Source: Terrirhizobium terrae
Lineage (GTDB): Bacteria; Pseudomonadota; Alphaproteobacteria; Rhizobiales; Rhizobiaceae
Assembly: GCF_030323265.1 (NCBI RefSeq)
Contig: NZ_CP104992.1
Location: forward strand, 62,001-126,000
DNA length: 64,000 bases
Direction: 5' to 3'
The translations under genes were made by a program, and so were the position numbers. The notes under the pieces were generated by a model. It was not told the DNA's origin. It made no database searches and saw only the letters and a program-made list of their open reading frames with translations. Shown here piece after piece: positions 26,861 to 36,500 of this stretch (the stretch's first letter is position 1; each line of letters starts with the position of its first letter).

Positions 26861-27532
26861 TCAATTGAACAGGTCTAGCGAGAGACCCAATGTTTGCGGC
26901 AGGGGATTCCACCAGCCGGTCCGAATGCCCGCCGAACGAAGGGCGCGCGCCGTCCATGTGTTGCACCCGACGAGAGCGTTGAACGAACCATGCGCCTCGA
27001 AGAACCGATCGTACATTCCATAGCTCGCATCAGGGATGACGACGACGTTACCGCCGTTTCGGACGAAACTTGCCTGTATGAAGTCGGACAGTGCTCCAAA
27101 CTCCGCAGGTCCGAGGTCAAAGGACCTGATGGACGGGTGCTCCTCCTCGATCCCACCCGCCACGTCCACATGCATGACCGATCTGTCGATCGTCAGCGCC
27201 CGAAACAGCGGCATGGGCTTCAGCTCGGCCCAGGTGGGCGTTTCCAGATAGAAAGCCCGGCCTCCCCAGCCGATGATCAGCCATTCCGCGCCGGGCTCGC
27301 CGACCGGCACGCCGAAAGCCCCGAGAAACCCATAGGCCGCCCGCGTCTCGGCATCTAGCGGAATGGCGATATCCGTGTGAATTGGATTGGAGAGCACGAG
27401 AATGCGCCGTGTCTCTGCGGCCTCTCCGGAGGAGCCACGCTCAGACAGCGGGCGCGGGACGAATGTACCTGCCGCGACTGCCAGCACAATCACGGCAACG
27501 ACGGCAAGCAGGACGCGGAAAGCGGATTTCAT
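26861..27532 (-). CDS. TIGR02117-type urease-region conserved protein
   Basis: A 223-residue protein with an N-terminal signal anchor (VLLAVVAVIVLAVAAGTFV) and an exported domain. Family-like stretches are VLSNPIHTDIAIPLD, EWLIIGWGGRAFYLETPTW, the VMHVDVAG segment and ALVGCNTWTARALRSAGI near the C-terminus. This family (TIGR02117/DUF2459) is named for its occurrence in urease gene regions and is biochemically uncharacterised. The conserved His and Cys-Asn-Thr residues suggest an enzyme, possibly papain-like, but that is a guess. It is 12 bases after the acetyltransferase gene. Confidence 0.8.
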   Translation of the reverse strand: MKSAFRVLLAVVAVIVLAVAAGTFVPRPLSERGSSGEAAETRRILVLSNPIHTDIAIPLDAETRAAYGFLGAFGVPVGEPGAEWLIIGWGGRAFYLETPTWAELKPMPLFRALTIDRSVMHVDVAGGIEEEHPSIRSFDLGPAEFGALSDFIQASFVRNGGNVVVIPDASYGMYDRFFEAHGSFNALVGCNTWTARALRSAGIRTGWWNPLPQTLGLSLDLFN

Positions 27533-27544
27533 CGTCGTGATATC

Positions 27545-27988
27545 TCAAAGGGGTTTGCGAAAATAGACGACCCGCTCCGTCTCAGCAAAGCCCCAGCTTT
27601 CATGGGCATGGTGGGACGCAAGATTGTCGATCTCCGCATCGGAGCAGAGTTCGACGAAACCCTCCGCCGCGCAATCCGTCGAAATCCGCTCGATCAGCAT
27701 CTGTCCGATACCATGGCGACGGTATTCCACCGCAATCCAGATGCCCTCCAGAAACGGCACCGGCGATTGGGTGCTGCCATTGGCGTAGCGACGAATGGAA
27801 ATCTCGGCAAAGCCGATCGCCTCGCCCTCCCCGCTCACGGCGAGATAACCGCGCAACGAACCGTCCGACAGCGCCGCCGCGATTTCGGCGGCATGCCCGT
27901 CTGCGGATCCGTCCGGCCAGAGCGCATGCCGCAGACGCGCCCATTCGGCGATATCCGCAGCCTCACATCGCCGGACGGTTTGCATCAC
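27545..27988 (-). CDS. AAC(6')-like GNAT acetyltransferase
   Basis: A 147-residue GNAT enzyme whose pattern matches aminoglycoside 6'-N-acetyltransferases of the AAC(6')-Iy kind: WARLRHALWPDGSADGHAAE at the N-terminus, GFAEISIRRYANGSTQSPVP, then FLEGIWIAVEYRRHGIGQML (acetyl-CoA loop), ELCSDAEIDNLASHHAHESW and GFAETERVVYFRK at the end. These enzymes acetylate the 6'-amine of kanamycin-like drugs with acetyl-CoA. In a soil bacterium the natural substrate may be another amine. It lies directly after ureC in the urease operon, 15 bases away, and is probably chromosomal and intrinsic. Confidence 0.78.
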   Translation of the reverse strand: MMQTVRRCEAADIAEWARLRHALWPDGSADGHAAEIAAALSDGSLRGYLAVSGEGEAIGFAEISIRRYANGSTQSPVPFLEGIWIAVEYRRHGIGQMLIERISTDCAAEGFVELCSDAEIDNLASHHAHESWGFAETERVVYFRKPL

Positions 27989-28003
27989 CGCCGACCCTCC
28001 CCG

Positions 28004-29713
28004 TCAGAACAGGAAATAGCGCTGCGCCATCGGCAGAACCGTCGCCGGCTGGCAGGTCAAGAGCTCGCCGTCGGCACGCACCTCGTAGGTTTCCGGGTCG
28101 ACCTCCACATGCGGCGTTGCCGAATTGTGGATCATCGACGCCTTGCCGATGCCGCCGCGGACATTCTTCACCGCCACCAGCTTCTTGGCGACGCCGAGCT
28201 TGTGCGACAGGCCGGCATCGAGCGAGGCCTGGGAAACGAAGGTGACCGAGGAATTGGTGCGCAGCTTGCCATAGGCGGCGAACATCGGGCGGTAATGCAT
28301 CGGCTGCGGCGTCGGGATCGAGGCGTTCGGATCCCCCATCGGAGCCGCCGCGATCGAACCGCCGAGCAGCACCATTTCCGGCTTCACGCCGAAGAAGGCC
28401 GGGCTCCACAGAACCAGATCGGCGCGCTTGCCGACTTCCACCGAACCGATCTCGTGGGAAACGCCATGGGCGATCGCCGGGTTGATCGTGTATTTGGCGA
28501 TGTAGCGCTTGACGCGGAAATTGTCGTTGTCGCCGGTCTCGTCCTTCAGCTGGCCGCGCTGGCGCTTCATCTTGTCGGCCGTCTGCCAGGTGCGGATCGC
28601 CACCTCGCCGACGCGGCCCATGGCCTGGCTGTCGGACGAGATGATCGAGAAGGCGCCGATATCGTGGAGAATGTCTTCCGCAGCAATCGTTTCCTTGCGG
28701 ATGCGGCTTTCGGCAAACGCGATGTCTTCGGGAATAGACGGCGACAGGTGATGGCAGACCATCAGCATGTCGAGATGTTCGGCGAGCGTGTTGACCGTGT
28801 AGGGCCGAGTCGGGTTGGTCGACGACGGAATGACGTTCGGATTTCCGCAGACTTTGATGATGTCGGGCGCATGGCCGCCGCCCGCCCCTTCCGTGTGGAA
28901 GGCATGGATGGTGCGGCCGGCAATCGCCTTCACCGTGTCTTCGACGAAGCCGCTCTCGTTCAGCGTATCGGTATGGATCATCACCTGCACGTCGAACGCA
29001 TCGGCCACCGTCAGGCAGTTGTCGATCGCCGCCGGCGTCGTGCCCCAATCCTCGTGCAGCTTCAGCGACGAGGCGCCGGCAAGGATCATTTCTTCGAGCG
29101 GCGCAGGCAGCGAGGCATTGCCCTTGCCGGCAAGCGCAAGGTTCATCGGGAAGGCGTCGAAACTCTCTATCATCCGCTCGATATGCCAGGCGCCGGTGCA
29201 GGTAGTGGCGAGCGTCCCGTGTGCCGGGCCGGAACCGCCGCCGAGCATGCAGGTGACGCCGCTCATCAGCGCTTCCTCGATCTGCTGCGGGCAGATGTAA
29301 TGGATATGCGCGTCCATGCCGCCGGCCGTCAGGATCTTGCCCTCGCCGGCAATGGCTTCCGTGGAAGGTCCGACGATGATGGTGACGCCCGGCTGCGTAT
29401 CCGGATTACCGGCCTTGCCGATCGCATGGATACGGCCGTCCTTCAGACCCACATCCGCCTTGTAGATGCCGCTATGGTCGATGATCAAAGCATTGGTGAT
29501 GACCGTATCGACCGCGCCCTCGCCGCGCGTCGCCTGGCTCTGGCCCATGCCGTCACGGATGACCTTGCCGCCGCCGAACTTCACCTCTTCGCCGTAAGTG
29601 GTGAAGTCCTTCTCCACCTCGATGAACAGCTCGGTATCGGCCAGCCGCACCTTGTCGCCGGTCGTCGGACCGAACATCGAGGCATAGGCGGCGCGGGACA
29701 TCTTGAAGGACAT
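28004..29713 (-). CDS. ureC: urease alpha (catalytic) subunit
   Basis: The 569-residue catalytic subunit, hydrolysing urea to ammonia and carbamate at a dinickel centre. Nickel ligands and active-site parts are all visible: [14 protein letters not shown] (HxH), the carbamylated lysine in [40 protein letters not shown], the mobile-flap MVCHHLSP and the Asp ligand in [12 protein letters not shown]. Length is typical. In this operon ureC is separated from ureB by two unrelated small genes (LprI-like and GFA). Confidence 0.98.
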   Translation of the reverse strand: MSFKMSRAAYASMFGPTTGDKVRLADTELFIEVEKDFTTYGEEVKFGGGKVIRDGMGQSQATRGEGAVDTVITNALIIDHSGIYKADVGLKDGRIHAIGKAGNPDTQPGVTIIVGPSTEAIAGEGKILTAGGMDAHIHYICPQQIEEALMSGVTCMLGGGSGPAHGTLATTCTGAWHIERMIESFDAFPMNLALAGKGNASLPAPLEEMILAGASSLKLHEDWGTTPAAIDNCLTVADAFDVQVMIHTDTLNESGFVEDTVKAIAGRTIHAFHTEGAGGGHAPDIIKVCGNPNVIPSSTNPTRPYTVNTLAEHLDMLMVCHHLSPSIPEDIAFAESRIRKETIAAEDILHDIGAFSIISSDSQAMGRVGEVAIRTWQTADKMKRQRGQLKDETGDNDNFRVKRYIAKYTINPAIAHGVSHEIGSVEVGKRADLVLWSPAFFGVKPEMVLLGGSIAAAPMGDPNASIPTPQPMHYRPMFAAYGKLRTNSSVTFVSQASLDAGLSHKLGVAKKLVAVKNVRGGIGKASMIHNSATPHVEVDPETYEVRADGELLTCQPATVLPMAQRYFLF

Positions 29714-29767
29714 GGACTACCTCTGGAGTTCGACAACTTTGGTCGCGGGAGAGTGACGGAGACAGGT

Positions 29768-30190
29768 TCAGTTGCCCGAGTTTTCCGTCAGCTCCTTCAG
29801 TTCTTGGGTACGCTTGCGCGTCAGATCGGCCTGGCATCCGGAAATCAGCATCGGCTGCATCGAGCCGCCGCGCGCCTGAAAGCCGTAGGATGCACATTGC
29901 GCATCGCGATAGGAGACCCAGGCGCGCTGGGCTTTGACCAGCGCATCCTCGGCACCGGCAGTCGCCTCGCTCGCATCCTTATCCGCCGCGCGCATTTCGT
30001 CGCGGGTCAGCTTGTATTGGGTATTGAGCTCCGCATCGGCCTCGTCGAAGTCCTGCCCGGCGCAGATATTCATGGCCATCTGGGTCTGCGCGTTGTCGCA
30101 ATCGACCTCCGGCTGCTGCCCGTTCGAGGTCGGGGCATCCACCAGCAGTACACATCCGCAGAGCATCGGCAAAAGCGCGAGTTTCAGCAT
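29768..30190 (-). CDS. LprI/DUF1311-family secreted protein
   Basis: A 140-residue exported protein: a signal peptide (LALLPMLCGCVLLVDA) and a LprI (DUF1311) domain with paired cysteines (VDCDNAQTQMAMNICAGQDF, then QRAWVSYRDAQCASYGFQAR and ISGCQADLTRKRTQELKEL). LprI proteins include periplasmic lysozyme inhibitors; most members are uncharacterised. It sits between ureB-GFA and ureC in the same direction. No role in urease is known. Confidence 0.85.
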   Translation of the reverse strand: MLKLALLPMLCGCVLLVDAPTSNGQQPEVDCDNAQTQMAMNICAGQDFDEADAELNTQYKLTRDEMRAADKDASEATAGAEDALVKAQRAWVSYRDAQCASYGFQARGGSMQPMLISGCQADLTRKRTQELKELTENSGN

Positions 30191-30199
30191 TCGAATTCC

Positions 30200-30559
30200 C
30201 TAGGCCGCAGCGCCATCGAAGTGATGCGAGGTCAGTGCCCGTGGATCGACGCCTTCGAGGCAATTGGCGTTGATTGCCACCATGGGCGAGCCATCCTTCG
30301 GAGAATCCCCATAGGCAAAACTCTCGATGCCGCAGGTCTTGCAGAACAGGTGCTGCAACTTCTTCGTGTTGAAGCGGTATTCGGTAAGATTGTCCTCGCC
30401 GGATTTCAGCGTGAAGGCACCGCGCGGCGCGAAGGCCAGAACCGAGCCGAGCCGCTGGCAGCGCGAGCAGTTGCAGGTGATCGTCTGATCCAGATCGACA
30501 TCGGCCTCGAAGGAAACCGCGCCGCATTGGCAGCTGCCGAGATAATGTTTCGTCGCCAT
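30200..30559 (-). CDS. GFA (glutathione-dependent formaldehyde-activating) family protein
   Basis: A 119-residue GFA-domain protein. Zinc-binding cysteines appear as GSCQCGAVSFEA, TCNCSRCQRLG and FCKTCGIESF. The family was named for S-hydroxymethylglutathione synthase, but most members have unknown functions. It starts one base after the ureB stop codon, so it is co-transcribed with urease structural genes. It is shorter than Gfa of methylotrophs. Confidence 0.88.
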   Translation of the reverse strand: MATKHYLGSCQCGAVSFEADVDLDQTITCNCSRCQRLGSVLAFAPRGAFTLKSGEDNLTEYRFNTKKLQHLFCKTCGIESFAYGDSPKDGSPMVAINANCLEGVDPRALTSHHFDGAAA

Positions 30560-30560
30560 G

Positions 30561-30866
30561 TCAGAGCTCTCCCATGATCTTCTGCTGGAAACCGAAAACC
30601 TTCCGGTCGCCGGAAAGCGGAATGAGCGTCACGGAGCGGGTCTGGCCGGGCTCGAATCGCACCGCAGTGCCGGCGGGAATGTCGAGCCGCATACCCCGCG
30701 CCTTGTCGCGCTCGAAGGATAGTCCATTGTTGGTCTCGAAGAAATGGTAGTGGCTGCCCACCTGGACCGGCCGGTCACCGGTATTGGACACCTCGATCGA
30801 GATCGTCGGCGCGCCGACATTGAGCTCGATTTCGCCTGCAGCGGCAATGACTTCACCGGGGATCAT
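30561..30866 (-). CDS. ureB: urease beta subunit
   Basis: The 101-residue structural beta subunit, with the family start [33 protein letters not shown], and [18 protein letters not shown] near the end. It assembles with UreA and UreC into the (alpha-beta-gamma)3 enzyme. A DUF1272 gene separates it from ureA. Confidence 0.97.
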   Translation of the reverse strand: MIPGEVIAAAGEIELNVGAPTISIEVSNTGDRPVQVGSHYHFFETNNGLSFERDKARGMRLDIPAGTAVRFEPGQTRSVTLIPLSGDRKVFGFQQKIMGEL

Positions 30867-30877
30867 GAATCACCTCC

Positions 30878-31135
30878 TCAGGCAGTTAAAGCAATTTGGG
30901 GCTTGCAGTCGGCTCTCAGAACACGCTTCGTCGATGCCGGGTTGCGTGCCAGTGCGGCGGGTGGCCGCACCGGACGGCGAACGAACTCTCCGCCGCAATT
31001 CGGGCAGGCGCCGCCAAGAACGTTGGTGACGCAATCACTGCAGAACGTGCACTCGAACGTGCAGATCATCGCCTCGCGACTGTCGGGCGCCAGATCCTTG
31101 TCGCAGCATTCGCAGTTTGGGCGCAGTTCCAGCAT
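30878..31135 (-). CDS. DUF1272 zinc-ribbon-like small protein
   Basis: An 85-residue protein starting LELRPNCECCDKDLAPDS, with TFECTFCSDCVTNVLGGACP and CGGEFVRRP: eight cysteines in CxxC-like pairs, the DUF1272 pattern, probably binding zinc. The C-terminal 30 residues are extra and unordered in appearance. DUF1272 genes are often found within rhizobial urease operons between ureA and ureB, as here; the function is unknown. Confidence 0.85.
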   Translation of the reverse strand: MLELRPNCECCDKDLAPDSREAMICTFECTFCSDCVTNVLGGACPNCGGEFVRRPVRPPAALARNPASTKRVLRADCKPQIALTA

Positions 31136-31147
31136 CGCCTACCCTCC

Positions 31148-31450
31148 TTAGCGGATCGGTTCATGCACGGTGACGAGCTTCGTGCCGTCAGGAAAAGTCG
31201 CCTCCACCTGCACGTCGTGGATCATTTCCGAGATGCCCTCCATCACCTGAGCGCGGGTAATGACATGGGCGCCCGCCTCCATCAGATCGGCGACGGAACG
31301 GCCGTCCCGGGCGCCTTCGACGACGAAGTCGGTGATCAGCGCGATCGCTTCCGGGTAGTTCAGCTTCACGCCGCGCTCAAGGCGGCGCCGCGCGACCATC
31401 GCAGCCATGGAAATCAGCAGCTTGTCTTTTTCTCTGGGCGTCAGGTTCAT
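31148..31450 (-). CDS. ureA: urease gamma subunit
   Basis: The 100-residue gamma subunit with the family start [20 protein letters not shown], a central [20 protein letters not shown] and [20 protein letters not shown] at the end. Correct length and gene order (ureD-ureA) confirm it. Confidence 0.97.
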   Translation of the reverse strand: MNLTPREKDKLLISMAAMVARRRLERGVKLNYPEAIALITDFVVEGARDGRSVADLMEAGAHVITRAQVMEGISEMIHDVQVEATFPDGTKLVTVHEPIR

Positions 31451-31483
31451 GGGCTTCCCGCAGTAATCGTCGCAATCGGCAAA

Positions 31484-32308
31484 TCAGATATGCCAGACTT
31501 TCGGCACTGGCGCGCCGTTACGCAATACGGAAATTGCCGGTACCAGGATTTTTCTCAAGTCGAAGCCGGTCGGCGCCGCAATGCGGGCGATGAGCTTGCC
31601 GTTCCAATGGCTTGCGCCGCCGGGCGTGCCATCGAGGCATTCCCGCAGGCGCGGCAGGAGGGCCTCGCAAAGCGGACCGGTATAGAACAGGGTGGCGAAG
31701 GCGACCTGGCCGGAGAGCACGGCGGCGGCCTGGGTCAGCCGCTCGATTTCGCCCTCGAAACGCAGTTCCTCGGCATGAATGAGCTGACCATTGCGGCGTA
31801 CCCGCCAGCGATCGCGGAAGAAGCCGCGACCGACCGCCTCGCCCATCGCCTTGCGCCCGAGCAGTACCGCCTCGACGGCGAGAAATTCCGCGTCGTCGGC
31901 AAGATCGACATCGAGCCGCCGCGTCAGCGAGGCCTGGTCGAAAAGGATCGTTTCCTGGGGCAGCCAGTGGACGGAGGCACCAGCACCGACCGTGATGTCG
32001 GTGGAGACGGAGGCCGTATCGGAGGCGGCCTTGTAAATCTTCTCGTTCGCCTGGGTGGTGACCGAGAGCCTTGTGGAAGGCGCAGCGGCGACGGACCATT
32101 CGATCACGTCGCCGCCCGTCAGTCCCCCTGACGTATTGATGAGAATCGCCTCCATTTCAGGCGAGAAAGTTTCCGGAAGGCGTATTTTTGCGCAGCCTTC
32201 CTGGTAGAATTCGTCAAGCCTTGTCCGCCCGCCGAAAACCTTGGTTACAAGGCGTCCTGAACCCCTTGCCCGCTGCGGCGCATATTGATCGGCTGGGAGC
32301 TGCTGCAC
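31484..32308 (-). CDS. ureD: urease accessory protein UreD
   Basis: A 274-residue UreD, the scaffold on which UreF and UreG dock to apo-urease. Typical motifs: [11 protein letters not shown] near the start, [47 protein letters not shown] and the end KVWHI. GTG 32308 is the best start. It lies inside the 3' end of the upstream esterase gene in another frame: 64 bases are shared, implying translational coupling or a mis-set upstream stop. Confidence 0.94.
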   Translation of the reverse strand: MQQLPADQYAPQRARGSGRLVTKVFGGRTRLDEFYQEGCAKIRLPETFSPEMEAILINTSGGLTGGDVIEWSVAAAPSTRLSVTTQANEKIYKAASDTASVSTDITVGAGASVHWLPQETILFDQASLTRRLDVDLADDAEFLAVEAVLLGRKAMGEAVGRGFFRDRWRVRRNGQLIHAEELRFEGEIERLTQAAAVLSGQVAFATLFYTGPLCEALLPRLRECLDGTPGGASHWNGKLIARIAAPTGFDLRKILVPAISVLRNGAPVPKVWHI

Positions 32309-33474
32309 GACGTACCTTCGATTTCTGCCTGTGTTGCGCAGTCAGAAGCAATGGACGTGCCAGACTTCGCCCCGGCTTTGGACTTGGCGGGCGCCGCCGT
32401 CGCGACGACATCCGTCGAGTCAGCCTTGCCGAAGAAGTCCCACATCCGGAAAGCCGGATCAACGTTGGTGTCGAAGGCGGGCTTTGCAGACGCGGTAGCC
32501 GCGACCTTGGTGACGCTCGCGGCGCCATCCTTGGCAGCAGCAAGAACGGCCTGCTTGGCGACGACAGGCTTCGGCCAGTCATGCGTGCCGTTTGCGAAGA
32601 CATAGGACGCGATACGGGCGCCGTTCTTGCAGGTGCCGTACATGCTGAACGTCACGTCGTCGATCGTCTTGGCATTGTCATTGCCCTTGCAGCCGTCGAG
32701 ATCGCTCCAGCGCTGGATCGCGGTCTTGAAGCTGTACTGCCAGTAGGCCGCGCCGCCACCCGCATAGGGGTTCTGTGCATCCTTGATGCCGGCGAAAGCC
32801 ATGATCGAGATCGGCTTGACCGGGCTGCAATTTTCCTTGTCCGGCCCCCACTTGCCGTCGGTCTCCACCGGACGACCGGCGCGCAGCGAATTGACGAAGC
32901 CAGCGCCGGTGAAGCCCTCGCCACCGGAGCAGAGATAGGCCGACAGCATGCGGCCGCCGCCGGAATAGCCGGACGCGAAGATGCGGTTCGGATCGACGCA
33001 GAAATCTTCCTTCACTTCGTCGACCGCTTCGCGGATGAAGGAGATTTCGTCGAGACCGCCTGCGCCGCCCGTCGGGATGATGGCCTTGCTGACTTCGACA
33101 TGCGGCACGTTCCAGGCAAAGGTGCCCGGCGTCTTGCCCGGCAGGCTGCCCTGCAGCGCGATCGCGATGAAGCCGTTCTTCTCGGCGACCTTGTCCCAGG
33201 ACGAGCGGTTCAGCTGACCGGTAGGGTTGCTGTTGCTGCCGTGGAAATCGAACACGACCGGCACCTTGTCCTTGCCGGTATAGGAGGTCGGGACGTAATA
33301 GACGGCTTGGCGCGTAATGCCGTCAGCCTCGATCGTCAGCGCATGACGACCGGCTTCCATCGGCTGACCGCAGCCGGCAAAGGCGGCACCTGCAGCCAAG
33401 AAAAAGGCTCCGGTCGCGGTCAGGCGAACAAGAGCGGAGCGGGAACGGTGACCAAGGATGCATGCAAAGACCAT
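32245..33474 (-). CDS. secreted alpha/beta hydrolase, PHB-depolymerase/esterase (LpqC-like) family
   Basis: A 409-residue hydrolase with a signal peptide (about residues 12-33, ending GAAFAG). The nucleophile elbow reads [10 protein letters not shown] (GxSxG), the oxyanion region [11 protein letters not shown] and the probable catalytic His lies in NGTHDWP. Cysteines suggest disulfides, fitting export. After the His the protein continues with an Ala/Lys/Ser-rich linker and a tail of about 100 residues not typical of the family. The natural ester is unknown. Its last 64 bases overlap ureD. It may be the first gene of the urease transcript. Confidence 0.82.
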   Translation of the reverse strand: MVFACILGHRSRSALVRLTATGAFFLAAGAAFAGCGQPMEAGRHALTIEADGITRQAVYYVPTSYTGKDKVPVVFDFHGSNSNPTGQLNRSSWDKVAEKNGFIAIALQGSLPGKTPGTFAWNVPHVEVSKAIIPTGGAGGLDEISFIREAVDEVKEDFCVDPNRIFASGYSGGGRMLSAYLCSGGEGFTGAGFVNSLRAGRPVETDGKWGPDKENCSPVKPISIMAFAGIKDAQNPYAGGGAAYWQYSFKTAIQRWSDLDGCKGNDNAKTIDDVTFSMYGTCKNGARIASYVFANGTHDWPKPVVAKQAVLAAAKDGAASVTKVAATASAKPAFDTNVDPAFRMWDFFGKADSTDVVATAAPAKSKAGAKSGTSIASDCATQAEIEGTSCSSSQPINMRRSGQGVQDAL

Positions 33475-33602
33475 CAGCGCCTCATCATGGGGTGCGGGTT
33501 GTCAAGGATGTTCGGAGATGTCGTTCATCTGCCGTTCATCTAGCATACAGGTTCAGGTATTGATACAGTTTGAACGAATAGAAGCTATGCAAACATTGAC
33601 CA

Positions 33603-34298
33603 TTAAACTGTTAGATGCCGCCTTGCTTCTGCCGTATCCAAGGTTTCAGCCGGCCCTTGATGCACAATTTCGCCACGATCCATGATGTAGACCTGATCTG
33701 CCAGCTCCCGGCAGAAGTCGAGATACTGTTCGACGAGCAGGATTGCCATGCCGGTTGAATCGCGCAGATAGCGGATCGCCCGGCCGATATCCTTGATGAT
33801 CGACGGCTGGATGCCCTCGGTCGGCTCGTCGAGCACGAGGATCTTCGGGCGCGTGACCATGGCCCGGCCGATTGCCAGCTGCTGCTGCTGGCCGCCGGAC
33901 AGGTCGCCTCCGCGACGACCGAGCATGGTCTTCAGCACGGGAAACAACGAGAAGATTTCGTCCGGGATGTAGCGATCCTTGCGGGCGAGCGGCGCATAGC
34001 CGCTCTGCAGGTTTTCCTGAACGGTCAGCAGCGGGAAGATCTCGCGGCCCTGCGGCACATAGCCGATGCCATGCTTGGCGCGGGAATACGGGGCAAGCCC
34101 GTTCAACGTCTCGTTCTGGAAGCTGATCGTGCCGCCCGAAACCGGATGCTGGCCGGTGACGGCCCTGAGCAGCGACGACTTGCCGACGCCGTTACGCCCG
34201 AGCACACAGGTGATCTTGCCCATCTCAGCGGTGATGGAGACGCCGCGAAGCGCCTGGGCTGCGCCGTAGTGGAGATTGACGTTGTCGACTGTCAGCAT
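33603..34298 (-). CDS. urtE: urea ABC transporter ATPase UrtE
   Basis: A 231-residue LivF-type ATPase: Walker A GRNGVGKSS, Q-loop GYVPQGREIFP, signature LSGGQQQQLAIGRA and Walker B ILVLDEPTEGIQPS; the TEGIQPSI wording is characteristic of UrtE. It powers the urea importer together with UrtD. It is the last gene of urtABCDE. The repeat pair at 34334-34536 lies between it and urtD. Confidence 0.93.
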   Translation of the reverse strand: MLTVDNVNLHYGAAQALRGVSITAEMGKITCVLGRNGVGKSSLLRAVTGQHPVSGGTISFQNETLNGLAPYSRAKHGIGYVPQGREIFPLLTVQENLQSGYAPLARKDRYIPDEIFSLFPVLKTMLGRRGGDLSGGQQQQLAIGRAMVTRPKILVLDEPTEGIQPSIIKDIGRAIRYLRDSTGMAILLVEQYLDFCRELADQVYIMDRGEIVHQGPAETLDTAEARRHLTV

Positions 34299-34333
34299 GG
34301 GGTGCCTCCCTGTTTGCTAAGTGGGGAGGCGTT

Positions 34334-34536
34334 ACCCCCTCTGCCCTGCCGGGCATCTCCCCCACAAGGGGGAGATCGGAAGGATGCAATCCCTCGCCCC
34401 CGTTGAAGGTTGAGCGGAGGCCGGACGTGATCCTGCAAGAAAATCGAAGCGGAAAAAGATGCCAGCTTGAGGCAGATAGAGCGCGCCCAGCTGATCTCCC
34501 CCTTGTGGGGGAGATGGCCGGCAGGCCAGAGGGGGT
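34334..34536. repeat. inverted pair of RIME-like palindromic repeats between urtD and urtE
   Basis: Arm 34334-34376 (accccctctgccctgccggg..., ending ggggggagat-like) and arm 34494-34536 (atctcccccttgtgggggag, then atggccggcaggccagaggg) are inverted relatives of the repeats at 12998-13167 and 38135-38252. The two arms could pair in the urt mRNA. Confidence 0.78.
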
Positions 34537-34558
34537 ATCACAGCCACTGAGCTCACCA

Positions 34559-35320
34559 TCACCGCCCCAGATAATTCTCGATCACCTTCGGATCGTTCGA
34601 AACGAAATCGATCGACCCTTCGGCGAGCACCGATCCTTCCGCCAAGCACGTCACCTTCACCCCGAGATCGCGGATGAAGCCCATGTCGTGTTCGACGACG
34701 ACGACCGAACGGGTCTTGGCGATCTCGCGCAACAGCACAGCCGTCTCGGCCGTCTCGGCATCCGTCATGCCGGCCACAGGCTCGTCGACGAGCAGCAGTT
34801 TTGGCTCCTGGGCGAGCAGCATGCCGATTTCCAGCCACTGTTTCTGCCCGTGCGAAAGGTTGGCCGCATACTCATCCTTGCGATGCGTCATGCGGATGGT
34901 GTCGAGGATCTCCTCGATGCGCGCCTTGTCCTCAGCCGTCAGCGTGTAGAACAGCGTGGCGAAGACGCCGCGGGAGCGGTTGAGCGCCAGTTCCAGATTG
35001 TCCCAGACGGTATGGCTTTCGAACACGGTCGGCTTCTGGAATTTGCGGCCGATGCCGAGCTGCGCGATATCGGCCTCGTCTTTCTTGGTCAGGTCGATCG
35101 TCTCCTCGAAGATCACCTTGCCGGTGTCCGGCCGCGTCTTGCCGGTGATGATGTCCATCATCGTCGTCTTGCCGGCGCCATTTGGCCCGATGATGGCGCG
35201 CAGTTCGCCGGGCTCCACCACAAGCGACAGCGAGTTGATCGCCTTGAACCCGTCGAAGGAGACGGAGACATCTTCCAGATAGAGAAGGCTTTTGGAGCGG
35301 GTTTCCGAAATCGTGTTCAT
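34559..35320 (-). CDS. urtD: urea ABC transporter ATPase UrtD
   Basis: A 253-residue LivG-type ATPase: Walker A GPNGAGKTTMMDIITGK, Q-loop GIGRKFQKPTVFE (typical of UrtD), signature LSHGQKQWLEIGMLLAQ (LSHGQ replaces LSGGQ, as usual in UrtD) and Walker B LLLVDEPVAGMTD. ATG 35320 begins MNTISETRSKSLLYLEDVSV; a longer frame to 35371 would run into urtC. It starts four bases after the urtC stop. Confidence 0.95.
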   Translation of the reverse strand: MNTISETRSKSLLYLEDVSVSFDGFKAINSLSLVVEPGELRAIIGPNGAGKTTMMDIITGKTRPDTGKVIFEETIDLTKKDEADIAQLGIGRKFQKPTVFESHTVWDNLELALNRSRGVFATLFYTLTAEDKARIEEILDTIRMTHRKDEYAANLSHGQKQWLEIGMLLAQEPKLLLVDEPVAGMTDAETAETAVLLREIAKTRSVVVVEHDMGFIRDLGVKVTCLAEGSVLAEGSIDFVSNDPKVIENYLGR

Positions 35321-35324
35321 GATG

Positions 35325-36500
35325 TCACTCCGCTGCCTGGACCTGTTGCACCGTTGGTGGCGCGCCGGCATCCCTGCACTTTTCCGCGTCCGCTGCAGCC
35401 TTCAAAGCCTTGCGGGCGTTCCAGCCGTGCTGGATCGTGCCGACGATGCCCTTGGGCAGGAACAGCGTGACGGCGATGAACAGGCCGCCGAGCGCAAAGA
35501 GCCAGAATTCCGGGAAGGCGCCGGTAAAATAGCTCTTGCCCGCATTGACGAGGATGGCGCCGATGATCGGGCCGATCAGCGTGCCGCGGCCACCGACGGC
35601 CGTCCAGACGACGACTTCGATCGAGTTGGCCGGCGCGAACTCGCCCGGATTGATGATGCCGACCTGCGGCACGAAGAGCGCACCGGCGATGCCGGCAAAC
35701 ATGGCCGAGACGACAAAGGTGAAAAGCTTGATGTTTTCCACCCGGAAACCGAGGAAGCGCACCCGGCTTTCGGCATCGCGCACGCCGACCAGAACCTTGC
35801 CGAACTTCGAACGGGTGATGGCCGAAGCGACGATCAGGCAGAGTGCCAGCATGATCGCCGACATGGCGAAGAGGACCGCACGCGTGCCGCCGGCCTGAAC
35901 CTGGAAGCCGAGGATATCCTTGAAGTCGGTGAGGCCGTTATTGCCGCCGAAACCCATGTCGTTGCGGAAGAAGGCGAGCATCAGCGCATAGGTCATCGCC
36001 TGGGTGATGATCGACAGATAGACGCCGTTGACGCGGGACCGGAAGGCGAACCAGCCGAAGACGAAGGCGAGCAGGCCCGGCACGATCAGCACCATCGCCA
36101 TCGCAAACGGGAACATATCGAATCCGTACCAGAACCAAGGCAATTCCTTCCAGTTGAGGAAGACCATGAAATCCGGCAGGTCGGGATTGCCGTAGACGCC
36201 GCGGGAACCGATCTGGCGCATCAGATACATGCCCATCGCATAACCGCCGAGCGCGAAGAAGGCGCCATGGCCGAGAGAGAGGATGCCGCAATAACCCCAG
36301 ACGAGATCGAGTGCCAAGGCCAGAAGCGCATAGCAGAGATACTTGCCCATCAGCGCCATGACATAGGTCGGGATATGCAGGGCGCTGTCCGGCGGCGTCA
36401 GCAGATTGAGCGCCGGGACGATGATGGCGACGGCCAGAAGAATGCCGACGGCGATGACGATCTTGCCCTCCAGGGCACGGAGAATGAAGCCGGTAATCAT
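35325..36500 (-). CDS. urtC: urea ABC transporter permease UrtC
   Basis: A 391-residue LivM-type permease with about ten helices. Family-like stretches: LVWGYCGILSLGHGAFFALG, FRSRVNGVYLSIITQAMTYA, FRNDMGFGGNNGLTDF and GRGTLIGPIIGAILVN. ATG 36500 overlaps the urtB stop (ATGA), so the two permeases are translationally coupled. The soluble tail after the last helix is short, with a Lys/Ala-rich end. Confidence 0.95.
   Translation of the reverse strand: MITGFILRALEGKIVIAVGILLAVAIIVPALNLLTPPDSALHIPTYVMALMGKYLCYALLALALDLVWGYCGILSLGHGAFFALGGYAMGMYLMRQIGSRGVYGNPDLPDFMVFLNWKELPWFWYGFDMFPFAMAMVLIVPGLLAFVFGWFAFRSRVNGVYLSIITQAMTYALMLAFFRNDMGFGGNNGLTDFKDILGFQVQAGGTRAVLFAMSAIMLALCLIVASAITRSKFGKVLVGVRDAESRVRFLGFRVENIKLFTFVVSAMFAGIAGALFVPQVGIINPGEFAPANSIEVVVWTAVGGRGTLIGPIIGAILVNAGKSYFTGAFPEFWLFALGGLFIAVTLFLPKGIVGTIQHGWNARKALKAAADAEKCRDAGAPPTVQQVQAAE

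Noticed and set aside
27377..30577. 1066-codon open frame on the plus strand across the urease genes
   Set aside because: It is antisense to ureC, ureB and neighbours, whose families are certain; it has the His/Arg/Asp-rich low-quality text typical of GC-rich shadow frames and no recognisable domain.
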